The notes under the pieces: model-generated
Database searches by the model: none
The model's input: the letters and a program-made list of their open reading frames with translations, nothing else
Told to the model about the DNA's origin: nothing
Program-made: the position numbers and the translations under genes
Source of the DNA: Crotophaga sulcirostris
Lineage: Eukaryota > Chordata > Aves > Cuculiformes > Crotophagidae
Assembly (NCBI GenBank): GCA_013397455.1
Contig: VYZB01000016.1
Span: forward strand, 1,554,439-1,618,438
Direction: 5' to 3'
DNA: 64,000 nucleotides
Shown: positions 26,891-40,933 of the stretch, piece by piece
Position numbering within the stretch: the first letter of the stretch is position 1
Layout of the letters: every line of letters begins with the position of its first letter

Positions 26891-29661
26891 CACCTTTGCC
26901 ATTTTTATGTTCTGATTTTCAATGGTCATCAGTTGTTTATGTACTTTGTTTTTTATAAAATCATATGCAGTGTCTACAATCTGAAGCAGAACAGCCAAAA
27001 GAAATGAGTGGGTTTTTTTCTCTTATTTTCTACTTAATCCTCCATATAAAACTATTACAAGGAAAGTGGATATCCTTATCTGACTATATATGGAGAATTA
27101 ACAGTTCAAAACTATTATATCAAGAAAGCAAACACTGTTATGTTAGGTCAGCAGCATTCCACCCATTCTTCCATCTTGAATTTTAGTGCAGTTGCAGGCA
27201 ATTCAAATAGGTTTAAAAAAAATCACATTGCCAAAATGGTTTAAGGGACTTATCAGAAATTAATGCATCCTTGTAATATAAAATTAATGATTTTTAGATA
27301 TTAGAAATATCAGTCCCTCAATCCTTCTCCATAAGGAGCCTAAACACTAAGCTGAATTAAATTTATTCTTGCTCTATCTGTATTTTTTGTCAATAGTAAA
27401 ATCTTATTTTTTCAGAGTAATCAGAAACCCACAATACTCCTTTCCCCAAAACGTTTGACAAACTGTAGAAGAAGCTTTTTATAGATTTGGTATTTTTTCA
27501 AGACTCTGTATAAATAATTTTTAAACATATTCAATGTTTTTTTTCCTAAGCATTTATAATACATCTCTTACTTATGAAATATATTATTTCTAAAATAGCT
27601 TTTTTATTAAATTGACATATAAGTGTCAAAGCTACCAGGAAGACTTAAATTCTCACACAGTGAGCTGAGGATTCCATCTGCCTTAAGGCAGCTAGAAAGA
27701 TTTTTGCCCTATAAGAGTATATATAAAAGTATAATTAGGTCCTATTAATGCTGGATTTTCATGCCTGTGACTAGCATGATGCTAAGCCTATAAGAAATAC
27801 AAAGTTTTCTACTAGTAACAGAGACATTTCAATGTTAAAAGATTAAATAAGCAAGCAAGAGTAAATTTATTTACATAGTTATCTGTGAATAAAAGCTAAT
27901 GTATTGAATAATAACATATATTCAAATCACAACTCTGGAACTCACTGCTCTTAAGATAAGAATATTAAGTAAGATAGTCTGTAGTTACTACATGAAGGAG
28001 AATAACTCTTACAATATTAGAACAATTAACTTCAAATTCATATTGAATGTTATTGCATTCTTCTTCAATAAACCATATTGATTAACTACCAAGGAGTATT
28101 AAGCAGGCAATACAGTGAGGTAGTTTGCCAGATGCTAAAATTTGCATCCATATTTAACATTAAGAAGGAAAACTATTTACTGTCTTAATGACTTTGTGAT
28201 TGTCAAGTGAGTGAGTGTTTTATCTGACACTTTTACTATACACATACACACTTCTAAGAATAGGAAACAATAAACATGATGAAAGTTAAGACCATTCTAC
28301 TCTGAAGAATTTTTACTCGTGTAAAAATCTGATCTGAACACAAGCTTAGGAACTAAGAGCAGAATCGAAAATATTTTCCCAAAGGAAATACAGACTGACT
28401 TCTGCCAAGGAGGTTTTCTTTAAGAATCAGGCATTGCAAATGTAGGTTTTGTATGAAAAATATCAGCCGGGAAATGTCTACTACTTCCTACTTTATAAGG
28501 TCAAATTTAAAAACTGTTTCCAAATTACTCACAAAACTGACTGTACTTCAAGTGTCCTATTAAGACTAGACAGTACTAACAACATAAAAATACTGTATCT
28601 GAAGATACAAGCATGGTTCTCACTTAGAGTGGCATTTACACTGAAGAACAGAAAACAACTCCTTGGCTTTATTTATATATATAGTCACCCAACAAAATTA
28701 AAGTGCAAAATATTGAGGTTTGCTCATTTTTATTTTAACAAAATGCCTAAATGACAATGGACAATAGCAAATGAACTGGACAATGTTATTTTTTATATGT
28801 CAATAAAAAAATTGAGAAGACTAACTAGCCAAAGATGTAAGCAACATTTTCTCTACTAGGCTACTGGTTTATTTCTTAATGTGAAATAAAAGTCACCACT
28901 TTTATTTAGTCTATAGTATCTTACTAACTCAGTCAGCTATTTTCCAAAAATTACTGAACTAAGAGGAAGCAATTCAACCTTTCATGGCTGAAGAAGCAGA
29001 AGCTGTTTGCAAGTATTATTGGCAGCATCTTAGACTCTTTTTAATTTTCTTCTAAAACTCTGCTTAAAGCTTTCCTGTACTGGCATGCTGTGGAATAAAC
29101 AAAAAAGCTTTGAAAATAGGTTGCAGATAAAACTAAGTCACTAATGCAGACCAAATACTGACTCATTACTTATTTTCTAGCATTCAACCATTTCTTGTCA
29201 CAATGGAACCTTATCTATGTTTGTTAGGTATACTACAGCCAAGAGAGCTTAAATAAAATTTGCTCTTCCTCATGTCTGCTGCTGTGCAAACACAGATGCT
29301 CCATCCATTCCCAAGAGTTTATTTTATAAAGGAATTTAAACTACAAGATGAAGTTATGGAGCAACCATAAAAAAGGCACATTTATCTTCAATTCAGTGCA
29401 AATGGTATAAGTATGTCTTGCTGTGTTACTGAGTGTTTCTTTTTTCTGAAATAGCTGTGTGGTGAGAATAATCCTAAACTCCACTGTGCTAAGTCCCGCT
29501 CAATGCAAAAAAATTACAGTGACTGTCTTCTGAAAAGTTTTCTATTTGGACAAATGACTGGAGCTGGGGACATGACTGCAATCTTAGTGCTTTCACAGAG
29601 GGAAAGCCAGTTCCGCACGAACTGAACCCATTATATTTTCCACACAGCAAAACTAACAGTT

Positions 29662-29669
29662 TGACGTCA
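29662..29669. promoter_or_regulatory. Palindromic CRE (TGACGTCA)
   Basis: A full 8-bp cyclic-AMP response element, the site for CREB/ATF factors. It contains a CpG in a CpG-poor region. It stands alone, with no promoter or gene visible nearby, so a regulatory role is only a possibility. Confidence 0.3.
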
Positions 29670-30322
29670 TTGTTTTTTAAACACTGGCAGTTGAGACCTA
29701 CCACTGACACATGCAAATCTATGCATGACGTTTTCAAAATTAGCATATATCCCTAAAGACATAAGTGAAAGTTCTGCTTCTGAATGGAGCTGATCAGTTT
29801 TTGAAAAATATACCAGTCAAATAAATTACAGGCTTTAGTTATCTTCGGTTTTCCAGACAGCAAAATTTCAGTCAAAGCTCTTAGTATGTTACAGTTCTAG
29901 GCACGTAGCATAATGTCAGTATTATGGAAACAAGTTAATATTTCTAAGATGTTATGATGTTTATTTGTTAGAATTTATTCTAGTATTCATATCTAGCCTA
30001 CCTTTCAGCTAGACTTTCTATGCACTTCCATTTCTTGGAAAGCTACAAACCGTTGTGTAGAAAATACCTTTGAAATGTCCTCCCCAACCTGTACTGGCTT
30101 GCAAGTGAAGAAAATGTGATATTAAGGAGAAAAATAAAAAATAAAAGGGACGGGGTGGAGATGAGGAACAATCTTCTAATACTTTACAACTGAAAATGAA
30201 TTAATATAAATTATTATTGGTTTCCATTTCTACAGCATTACATATAAAAACTGCTGGACAACAGCATTATCTCAATTTACTGATGAAACCACACTTCCCA
30301 AGCCTAGTAGAAAGAAAATATT

Positions 30323-30342
30323 GGGGGGGGGGCGGGCTGGGG
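30323..30342 (+). other. G-quadruplex motif
   Basis: A run of ten G, then C, GGG, CT and GGGG. The ten-G run can supply two G-tracts separated by one base, so the motif satisfies the usual four-tract pattern with loops of one to four bases. It stands out in AT-rich DNA. Confidence 0.7.
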
Positions 30343-33300
30343 TGTCAGTTTCTGTTTTCTAATCATTACTTTGAACTATACACTTTGTAGTAGTTACTTG
30401 TTTACAGAAAACACATGTAACGTATTTCCCTGCTGACAATTTTCCAAGAAGCAACCATAAACAAATCATAGGTATTAAACTCTAGAATGTACAGAGACTG
30501 TGTAAGACAGAGGTCATTATTTGGAACTGCTATGGCAAGAGCTATGTTTGCATTTATACCTTATGGCAGAAAATTCTCTAAAATAACATGACTTTCACAC
30601 CTGCTCTTATTAGAGTCATCTCTCGTATTTATGCAACACATCGATATGAAACTATTCAGTTCCATCATGGCTGCTAGCAAGACGTAATGCTGTTCAGTGG
30701 GAGGTTCAAAGCATCTGCTGTGAAGAGCAAAGGAGTTGATAAGTAGTGACAATTTATACTCCCATTCATTTTGTAGAAAGCAAGCAAGCAAGAAAAAAAC
30801 AGTTCCACTCAAGATGGCAGAAGGATGAAAATTAGAATATATGAATTACAAGTTGCTGGGACACTACAGTTAGAAAAACTAGTCCAGATAACCTGGAACC
30901 ATACCATGGATATCAATTAAACACATAATATATAGATCATGATAAATGAAAGCAAAAGCCCAGGGACTATGAAAGAGAAGTATCAAGTCATATTAATAAC
31001 AGCCAATAGTCTCAAGTGCAAAGTGTAAACCTTAAAGAGGTCTATGATTTCATAATCATCCTTATACTTCACCATAATTCCAACACTGGCATTCAAGCAC
31101 CCTCAAAAAATTAAAAAAGAATTCTATCTTTTTTTTTCATTTTCCTTCTGAATTGCAAATTTTCTTCAAACTCTAAATACATTCTAAAAGTTGTCATAAT
31201 GCAAAATGGGAACACAGCAGGTTGACGTGACAGGTTCACAGGTCTGGTCACAGCAAAGCAGCAGCATCCCTTCCACACCAATAAGGAAAAATACAAGTAA
31301 TTTGTGAGCTCTTAACATTCTCCTGTCATTGTCTGATGACAGCTGGGTACCACTGAAGGGAAAAAAGGTTGAACACATGGCATTGTTAATGGGGGTGGGG
31401 GAAAAGTAGTGTTAGCTGTAGTAATTACACTATTAATCACACCATTTTGAGTGGCTATTGGTCATTCATTTGCTTATCATATGAACAGTAAGGACGAAGT
31501 TTAACAATAACAACGTGGTCCTTAAATACACAAAATTATTTGCTTTTTTCTCTGATTTTTTTGTCTCTCTAATAAGACTTTAGGGATTTTGGATTTCATA
31601 CTGTTTCTTCAGGCAATATCATTTGGTAACAATGAAGTATTTTGATTCATTGGTCAAACGGTTCAAACCACTTGTTTTAAAGGAGGAAAAAAACTCATTT
31701 CAGACTTTTAAAAAAGCATGTCTCCAATTTCTACATTTAAAGCACGCTAAATAATTTGACCAATACAATGAAACCTTCAGAAAAATATTAAACTGAACTG
31801 TGTACTTTCCTATCATTTCAGTCATTTGCAAATAATAAAATTCAACTGAAGAAAATGCTGAAACCACCAGATATTAATCTATTTATCTATAAACATAAGT
31901 ACAGAGGGAGCAAACAGAGGGGGCACATATACCATCCTTTAGCCTTCTCATGACTCTACTGTGCATCTAGATCAAGCCAAAACGATAAACAATTCAAAAC
32001 TGCATTCTGTCTAAATGGGTCACATAATGAGAAAGCATGACATTTGTATGTAGAAAGCAGACTGATCAGGGAGCAGAAAAACAGAATATGGCATCAATAC
32101 AGAAAAATATACATTTATATGCAAGTTATATTAAATGATTTAGCGAGTTTCTAAATCCTCCTCAAAAATAGAAATGAATCCAAAATAGATACAAAATGAA
32201 ATATATACGCGATTTAACCTGGAAATTATTCACTAGGATTACCATTTGTGCTTGCAGTAAAATAAAATGAAAAAAAACTCGGTTCCTTTCACTACTGTAA
32301 TGCCAATTGTACAAAATAACAGTTCAGTGGAAAGCCTAAAACCTGTGTTTCTCAGAGAATGTCAAATTAATAAAACAGTCTGCAGTAATTTTAAATAGCA
32401 CCTTTATGTGCTAACACAACCCATGACGTTCATTTCTTTCCAACTTAACCAGAAACAGTGGAACAGAAATGCTCTGAGCAGGCTGTGTACATCTTGCTAA
32501 AGCAATTTCAGCTGCAATGTGCAAAATGAATTGCAGCAAAATGCAAATCAGTACAATGCAAATATTCGAACTATAGCAATGCTGCTTCAACACATCACAA
32601 AACAAAAGCGGGGAAAAAGCAGAGAGAAATTTCAAAACTGCCTAAATATACACAAAATATACCCCATGTCTTTGTTCAGTCTGGATTCTCATTCAAGGTG
32701 TAAATACTGGTTACATTGTTAGATAGCCAACTGCAACCAGCTCTAAATATTGTGTCAGTAGCTCTCTCATAGTTCACACTAGACTCCCTTGACCCAGCTA
32801 GACAAGCGTGAAAACATGAAATAAATGAAGGTTAACAAAGACTGGTCTGGGAAGCAGGCTGCATTAAATGCTTGCAATATTATTGATATAGATGTAAAAT
32901 TTGCTATTTAGATTCTTTTAATACCAGATATCACATGACAGTCACTATATTAATGCTAGGTGCTATTGCAGAGAGACAAATGAAGTAAATGGTATGAAAA
33001 AAACGCCAGTCTTTCCCCATCTGCCACAAAAGGATATTCACTAACCTTACAGCATGCTGCTAAAGCAAATAAAGAACTGCAAAATAATTGCCTCCTTGTA
33101 AAGAGAAAGCAATTTTATCACAGTACCTTTCTGTGTTTGTCCTTCTTCCATATTTTCTTCCATGGCTACCTTTCTTCACTAGAAACAGCTAGAGAGAATT
33201 AATCAAAAGCTTCAGTCAGATGTAGGAAAAAGTGTGGATTTTTTTTTCCCTGGGAAGCTCCAACAGCAGAGGCTTAGGCAAGTCCTCAGAGCTTAGCTAA

Positions 33301-34569
33301 GGCTCCCTCACTCTCCTTGTTTGCTTGGAGACAGGCTGTCAAGTGTAATTTCATTCAAATTACTCTTCCGTGAAGATTATCAATTTTTCTTCTCAAAGCT
33401 GCCCATTGTGTACCACTGTAAGCAGGTATTCAAATGAACAGCCTGTGAATTTTGGGGGAAAATTTGGTCTGAGCCCTTATGGCAATCACACCAATTCAGA
33501 AGCCTCACTTTGCATATAAAATGGAGAAAAAAAAATTGAGGTTTGTATTGAAATCTGTGTTTTAAATTGGAAACAGGCTGTACTGAAAACAGATGGAGGG
33601 GTGTCCTCCTAACGGGAAGCAGACCACCAACCCATAATTCCCCCTATTTGCCACTGAAGTGGGAAAGCCCAGATGCCTGTGGGTTCTTTATGCTGTATTA
33701 CTTGTCTTTCTCTCTCCCCCTCCCTTTTCCCCCTCCGCTTGTATCAGCACATTTAAGAATAATATGACTCTTCATTTCCCTCCTTCTCATGCATCTGTAT
33801 CATCTTGAACTAACAGCTAATGTAACTATTACCCTTATTGTATTCTAGAAGACAACTTTATAACAGGATCATTTTTTTTATGCAACTGTGTGTTTATATA
33901 CACATACAAGCACAATTCAAGAGATGACATCAGCCACTGCAAATTACATGCACCCTACACATTATCTGCCAGTGTCACAGTAACTAGGAATCTAGGGGCA
34001 GTTCAGAGATTTAAAGCAGTACCTGTGCCATTTTTTTTTCCTGATTTCTAATATCCAAAATTAGCTGTACACTTCAAATACCTATTGAAAAAATCCCGGA
34101 CCTTCTTAAAATGGTGAAGCATCATATGTGGGTATGTATGTGTGGAAGCACACACAAATTCTGTTGTGAATTTACCCAGGAAAAGCACAGGTTAAATACA
34201 CTGTGAGGGCACCTACTCATTTGGGGAGCTCTGCAGTCTGATTTGGAATGCAAATTGGACGCTGCAGTCTAGCAATAAATTAGCATTTTTGTACCTTAGT
34301 CTACAGAGTAATGTAACATCATTTTAAGAATTTCATTATTTCACCAAAAGTGCAATTAGAACACAAGTCCAATTTTTCTTTACCCTTTTCAGTTCTCATC
34401 CTTCTGGGAAAAAAATGACTACAACTTATTCACAAATAAAAATTACTATGGCTGAAAATTCATATTCACATATAAATGATAAATAGCTCATTCATTTAAT
34501 TTATGCTATCTGAATAGATTGATCTAGTGCTACCTTCTAAGTCATAAAAAAAAGAAAAACTGCAAAATT

Positions 34570-34632
34570 GTTGGGGTTTTTTTTGGTTTTTGTTTGGAGA
34601 TTTTTTGAGGTTGGTTTGTTTGTTTGTTTATG
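34570..34632 (+). repeat. T/G-rich low-complexity tract with (GTTT)n
   Basis: A T-rich tract with interspersed G ending in four tandem GTTT units. It is a simple repeat and might be a decayed poly-T or poly-A tail of an old retroelement, though none is recognisable next to it. Confidence 0.75.
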
Positions 34633-37600
34633 TAGTTTGTATATAAATCTATTCAAATCTGGTTCATACCAGAATATTTTTTATATATTAGTTTAAATTC
34701 TTACATATAATCAAATGACTGTATGCATGGTTATTTAGTTACCCAATGCATTTCCTACCCCCTTTTTTTCCTTTTCACCTTCCTAAGTCTCTATTTTCTG
34801 GAATAACTGAAGAACAGCAATCAGTTGTTTTAGTTCTCAGATCTAAATGACCATTTAAAAATCAACACATTGAGATTGTCTATACCTGTGCATTAAGTGT
34901 CTTCCATCATTCTAGAAATTATTCCTTCAGTCAGATTTAAAACAGAAGGAATATTTGCTATAAAACATCTCTTGGGTAACTCTCCTCTGCTGTATTTTCT
35001 TTTCAAACTATTTTCTTACATAAGTATTAATAAAACTTCATATTTCAAAAAGCATCTGGTGAATATTTTACTTAGGGTGGCAACTGCTTCTAAGCTTTTT
35101 TTCTTGTTAGTACCAAGTATTTGAGATAATCAGCCTCTTTAATAGCAATGTTTGCAACAAAGGAACCTATAGGCTGCTTATGAATCAAAATTACCTTGTT
35201 TCTTTAAGCATTTATACAAACTTTGTTTCAAATATAAAAAGCATCAAAAAATAGCTAGGAGGAGATAACAGAGAGGATACCATAAAGATTCTACAATCAA
35301 AAGTGACATAGAAAAGGTGAATAAAAAGCTTGTTCATTAAAAGGAGATAGTTGCAAAGAAAGTAGGCTTAGAAGAAAACAAAGGCATAGCACACAACATG
35401 CACTTCATCTGTGAAAGTTGTTGCAGTAGGGTCATGTAGAAGAGAAAAAAATAAACAAAAGAGCAAGGAGAATATGAATCACAAAGATTCATGGATAAAA
35501 AGATGCACTTCTGAATCAGGAGTACCCTGAGCTGCAAATTATTGGAGAGTAGAGAAATATTTTGTGGAAAAGTTTTACCCTTTCTTATAGTGCTTCCAAG
35601 ACAGTCTGCTTTTGGATCCAAGTATATGAGATGCTAGGCTAAGTGAATCCTTGATGTAGTCTCCACTATGGTCATTTTCACATGAGGTTCACATACAGCT
35701 TGTTTCATGCTATGATTTTTATTTTCTTGTAAAGCCTACACTCACATATTGGAAGTCAAAATGAAATCACAGTAACTGATGAAGCAAAGTACTGCATTGT
35801 TAAACAATGGCTTTGAGCTTTCCCCCACATCTTGCAATAATCCATTCTCCTGTGTAGATATTATTGTCATTAAGGTACTAACAGATCCTCCACTTAAATA
35901 TCAGTTCCTCCAAACCAGGCAAGTGTCACAGCTCCTTTTTAAGAGGATTCTGATTACTTTCAGGTGCTATTAACTGACCGTGTCTTCACAGCTTGAGTGT
36001 AAGTGTGTGCAAGAGAAAATGTGAAAAAGATTTTATGTGAGCTTCCTTCACATTTAGCTATATTTTTTTAACATATTAACGCTAAAACAGAAATCTGCCT
36101 CCTAGATATTTCTTTAAAAGCTGTTTTAGGGACTTTTCAAGATGAAATTATGAATAGGTGTTAAAGCTCTGCAAGCATTAAGAAGAGTAACAAGAATAAA
36201 AAAAACAACAACACACAAACCAGGAAATGCCAACTTTATGTGATTTTCTAAGCAGCAACTATATAGGCTTGCTTTCTTCAGCATACTGTGAAACAGGTTT
36301 AGCACCAGTGATATATAAGCTACATTAAAGCCATACTCAGAAATTACCCAAGCTGCCATCCCTCTCTTTCTTGACATGCTTCTGGTACAGAAGGAAACTG
36401 TTCCAGTAGGACCTACATACAACTGTCTAAAATTCCCTCTTAATGTCAGATGACATTGTTGGTGCAAGTGATCACTGGACAACAATGTCATTTGTAAACG
36501 GCAAGGGAAGACAGAACATCCAACTGTATAATCAGACTAAATAAACAGTTAATCAAGAGAATAATTGGAAGCTAATGACATTAACAGATCCCCTGGTATC
36601 CATTATGATATTATGAAATGTAGTTGAGCACTTACAGCTTTAAACAGCATGACAAAACACCTGACTTCTACTCCCAGTTTTGTATGGCCTTCAAATCAGT
36701 TCACCACTCCATCCTTCAATCATATTGATTTTCAACTATGTAATAATGATGATGATGTGGTGCAGTGATGTCTTGATTAACGCATGAAAGCATAATTTAA
36801 AAGCTGTTATGTTATGTATGTTGCTAATACTACTACCCCAATGACAGAGCAAGAAAAATCATAATCCACCTAGATTTACCTCAGCTACATTGCAACACTT
36901 TGCCTATGACTGCATGAACAAGTTGTGATGGATCTGGGGAGTGAAGCAATACCCATTCTTTGTGTTTCAGCAGAAATCACTTTGCACTAATGTCAGGTCC
37001 CACAGACTGAGTATCCTTTAGGTGCTGGGGTGGCATAAGGTGCGCTCTTGGAAAGCATGTTTTCATTTCGTTATATGACAAACAGTTTATGTTCTTAGAG
37101 AATATTCTGGGATGCAAACCAAAATGTAGTACGCAGGGAAGACTGGGACATTCACTTTAAAAGCTCACTCCTGAACTCACCAAAACATGAATAAAATTGC
37201 AAACGTGGTAATCATTTTACAAACATTAGGCAGCAGATTATGGAAATCTGTGAAAGGCTCACAGAAAAAATAAATTAGATTATCAATCTTGATATTTAGA
37301 GTGCATCACAATTTATATTTATATTTTATAGTTAAAATAGAAATATAACTATGAAGTTATGGCAAAAAGATACTTCATCTTTGAAATATCCCAAAAGAAT
37401 AAGGTTAGAGAAAGTACTGAGAAGCTTTAAGATTTCCAAAATATATCTAATTGCCTGTTTTGGGATGTGCATTTTTTATTTACAGTCTCACATAATACTT
37501 ATCAAAATAAACAACCAACAGATGGTCCATCCCAGAGTTTAACTCCTGTCAGACTTTCACACAAGTGTCCAGGGAAGCAAGAAATGCTTAATGACATAAA

Positions 37601-39893
37601 AAAGTTATCATATTTAGTGGGGAAATGAAATGTTGAGAGGAAGAGAGGAAGGGAGGAGAAGGTAAACCTAAGGTTTATAGAATATTGCTGCTCATCTCAA
37701 TTATGGGATTGTGTGTAGCTCTACTAGTTCCCCAAAATTATTTTTCTAAGCAAATTGCATATTTCTAGAAGATCAAAGTACCAGTTTAAATCAGGCAATT
37801 ATTAAAGAAATAGTAAGATGGTCATATAACTTAAAGACATTTCAGAACAGGCCTTCAACCAATAAGTGAATCTATTACCATTTCAAAATAAATATTTGCA
37901 ACCTGACAATCAGTCAATCATTATTTGCTAAACAGAGGGAAAAAAGTAGTAAGATATAAACACAGAATACTAGAAAAGAGGTTTGACAGGTTATTACAAC
38001 CCTATTTGTGCTTGAGTCTGAATGTTACATTTGACAGAAGTGTAATGAACACACTTTCCTTAATGATCTTAATTTATTCTCATTTCTTTCTACATCATTC
38101 AATAATCTAACACTTCTAGCAACAGGGATTTCATTGAATAAGAGTGTGAAAGGGACCTACTTGCATATAGCCTCATTACATTCTATACTAATAACCACTA
38201 GCATCATTATCGTGTTCAGAAAAACAACCCCTTTGAGAAATTATAATTGAGTTAAAAAAAATTTCTTCACTGAGTAAATCTTTCACCACCACATATGATA
38301 TCCAGCCTTAAAACACAACAGAAGAATTTTTTCCTCTCAGAACTCAAATATATATATTTCATATACACTTTATCAATCAATAAGATAATAAATACTTGAT
38401 TAATAGAACCTCTGATTCAGAATACCAATCTTAATACAACTCCAGAGTATTATTTGTATGTGTTTTAAGTATTATCTACAACTTAAAACCTTTGTGCAGA
38501 CTGAATATGTTTCATTATTATCAGCAAAGTTTTACCTTTGAAAATAAATAAAATTCTCTGGATTAAAACGAATTAACACTGCCAATACTATCACCCTAAA
38601 TTTCTGAAGAAATTGAATCAAATTGATAACTAAACATAAGAAAAATATGCCTTTTTGAACAGGTCAAGTGCAAATTCATAACTTTGGGAACACAAGTAGT
38701 TGGCCACATTCCCAAACGACACTGTTACTCATCTGGTAAGCTTTAAGTCTGAAAATATACTGACAGTGGAGGGAATAACAGAGGACAGTCAGCTAAGCAT
38801 GAATTCCAGGCAGTAAAGTTGTAGGGAGATCCCCAATACCACATTTATACATAAGGGATTCTAAATTGTTTGACTGCATCCTCCACATGGACACTCAACT
38901 CTAAGCCTATGAGTATATTTAAAGCCCAATAGCAGTTGGCTGTTGACACTCCCTTTCAAAATTGAAGGCCATGCCATAAGCACGGCATTGTTATCATCCA
39001 TGACAGCTCTTCTCCCCTCACATGATGTTGTGGGTAGTGGATGTACTAATAAATACCCATACTGACATGTATTGGAAGTACTGACAAAGGGTAGCATATG
39101 CATGCACAGGGTCCTAATTGACCATGCTTTTAGCAGGGGACTTGGCCTACACTATCTTCAGGGGTCTTCTTCAATTCAAATCACAATGTGATTGTATTCT
39201 AAGATTCCCTGTTGGTGTAACTATTAATGAAATGTTCCATATAGTTTTGTGTGCCATCAATGCAAAGATGCTGCTGAAAACAGGAGGTACTTCAGAAAAT
39301 GGCCAGACACATGGTCAAATAAAACATCTATTCAATTTAAAAGCTCAAAGTGATTAGTCTAGTAAATTTAACAAAAAAGTTAAGAAGCATCTACATTACA
39401 TCAAAGTACCTAAAAGAAAACAAATTTTATTGCAGTCTGTTCAGGTTGGTGAATACTGCTGGAATTTGAAACGAGACAATTTCAGAATAGAAGTCATATT
39501 CAACTATTTCTTCAAAACACCAGAGAAATTTGTCAAGATTCGAGTCTTGTACACAAAAAAAAAAATTAAGTCAAGATCTGATATTTTGCTAGTCATACTT
39601 TAGTTTAATTAGGTCATAGGAATTCTCTGATTAATTCCTGCACCATGCAGCAGTTCGGACTAGATGACCACACAAGTCCCCCTAAGGTTTTTTAATCACT
39701 TAATTGATTACAGTTGTAATTATATTTGATGAGGGATTTCATCTCTCAGTGTGCTCTGAGATTCCCTTAACTTCTGTGGTCTTTGTACACCAAACAGTTT
39801 ATTCATATGGTTTTAAAATTTAGAGGTCTGATACATGTAAGAATTAGTTACAGCCAACATCTTTGCATTTTCTTCCCTTCTCATCAGTCTTCT

Positions 39894-39937
39894 GTCATAA
39901 GTTACTTACACTTAAGTCATAAGTTACTTACACTGTG
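39894..39937 (+). repeat. 22-bp tandem duplication
   Basis: GTCATAAGTTACTTACACT occurs twice with a 22-bp period, identical over the first 19 bases. It is a local duplication. Confidence 0.9.
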
Positions 39938-40247
39938 AAGAAAGCTGTTATTTGCCTCATACGCTACCTGTGTGACACTGTTCCATTACTGGTATTGGTC
40001 TTTTAAAGCATTCAAGTTTCTTTGGCTCTGTGAAGTCTCCATCTCGCACTCAGTTTGAGAAATGTCTGAAAGCACCTTTTGATGCTTTCAGAAGGTTGTG
40101 CTTTGTCTAATACTTTGTCTTGACACGGATTACATTTACCTCTAAGTTAGGAGCTGAGAGGACAGCTGAGCGCACAAGAATATGCAACACAACCACAACA
40201 TGGAATTAATGTAACAAGAACAAATGACCATAACAGTATGGAAGGAA

Positions 40248-40933
40248 AGAATCATAGAAACGCTTGGTTGGAAAAGACCTTTGAGACCATCAAGTCCAAC
40301 CACACCTGCCCACTACTAAACCATATCCCTAAACATTTCACCTACCCTTCTTTTAAACACCTCCAGGGATGGCGACTCAACCACCTTCCTGGACAGCTGT
40401 GCCAGTGCCTGATATCCCTTTTGTTGAAAAAATTTTTCCTGATGTCTAATTAGAACCTCCTCTGGCACAACTTAAGGCCATTATCTCTCATCTTATCACC
40501 TGTCACTTGGGAGAAGAGACCAACACCCACCTCACTACAACCTCCTTTCCGGTAGTTGTAGAGGGCAATAAGATCTCCCTTCAGCCTCTTTTTCTCTAGG
40601 CTCAACAACCCCAGTTTCCTCAGCTGCTCCTCATAAGACTTGTTCTCCAGTACCTTCACCCACTTCATTGCCCTTCTCTGGACACGCTCCAGCACCTCAA
40701 TGTCCTTCTTGTAGTGAGGGGCCCAAAACTGAACACAGTATGCAAGGTGTGGCCTCACCAGTGCTGAGTACTGGGGCACAGTCACTGCCCTGCTGGCCAT
40801 GCTGTTTCTGTTGCAGGCCAAGATGTCATTTGCCTTCTTAACCGCTTGGGCCACTGCTAGCTCATAGTCAGCTGTCAACCAACACCCTCAGGTTCTTCTC
40901 TGCCAGGCAACTTTCCAGCCACTCTTCCCCAAG
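40248..40933 (-). mobile_element. CR1: CR1 LINE, ORF2 C-terminal third plus 3' UTR (686 bp)
   Basis: A minus-strand CR1 copy of a subfamily different from the copies near 21-22 kb. The plus strand opens with the complement of the CR1 3' end (AGAATCATAGAAACGCTTGG) and the GTTGGAAAAGACCTTTGAGA block. It continues through the 3' UTR and then the complement of the reverse-transcriptase C-terminus. The 5' end is truncated near 40,933, within sequence corresponding to the CACTCTTCCCCAAG segment. An open stretch survives and is listed separately. Divergence is moderate, with frame breaks near the 3' end of the coding part. Confidence 0.96.
40450..40878 (-). pseudogene. CR1 ORF2 C-terminal fragment (reverse transcriptase)
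   Basis: The longest open frame in the window, 142 codons. It is the C-terminal part of the CR1 ORF2 polyprotein, an endonuclease plus reverse transcriptase used for retrotransposition. Visible landmarks are [20 protein letters not shown], then LERVQRRA, then [20 protein letters not shown] and [20 protein letters not shown], in the order and spacing of the CR1 family C-terminus after the catalytic palm domain. The catalytic motif, the fingers and the whole endonuclease are missing. The frame ends at a stop where the protein should continue; the remaining C-terminal segment lies in another frame downstream. The first methionine is not a genuine start. It cannot be functional. Confidence 0.93.

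Larger units (their letters stand above)
25410..40247. other. Long non-coding stretch, no gene recognised
   Basis: Nearly 15 kb of AT-rich sequence without a recognised gene or transposon. It contains a 16-bp duplication (26,859-26,890), a palindromic CRE (29,662-29,669), a G-quadruplex motif (30,323-30,342), two octamers ATGCAAAT (32,541 and 32,556), a GTTT-rich tract (34,570-34,632) and a 22-bp-spaced repeat (39,894-39,937). The longest open frame, 121 codons on the minus strand at 36,126-36,491, is of the length expected about once by chance in a window of this composition. Its translation contains a hydrophobic stretch but no domain I know. Confidence 0.55.

Noticed and set aside
36126..36491. 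121-codon minus-strand open frame with an ATG start and a hydrophobic segment
   Set aside because: With stops making up about 7% of codons at this composition, about one frame of this length is expected by chance in the window. No domain is recognised.
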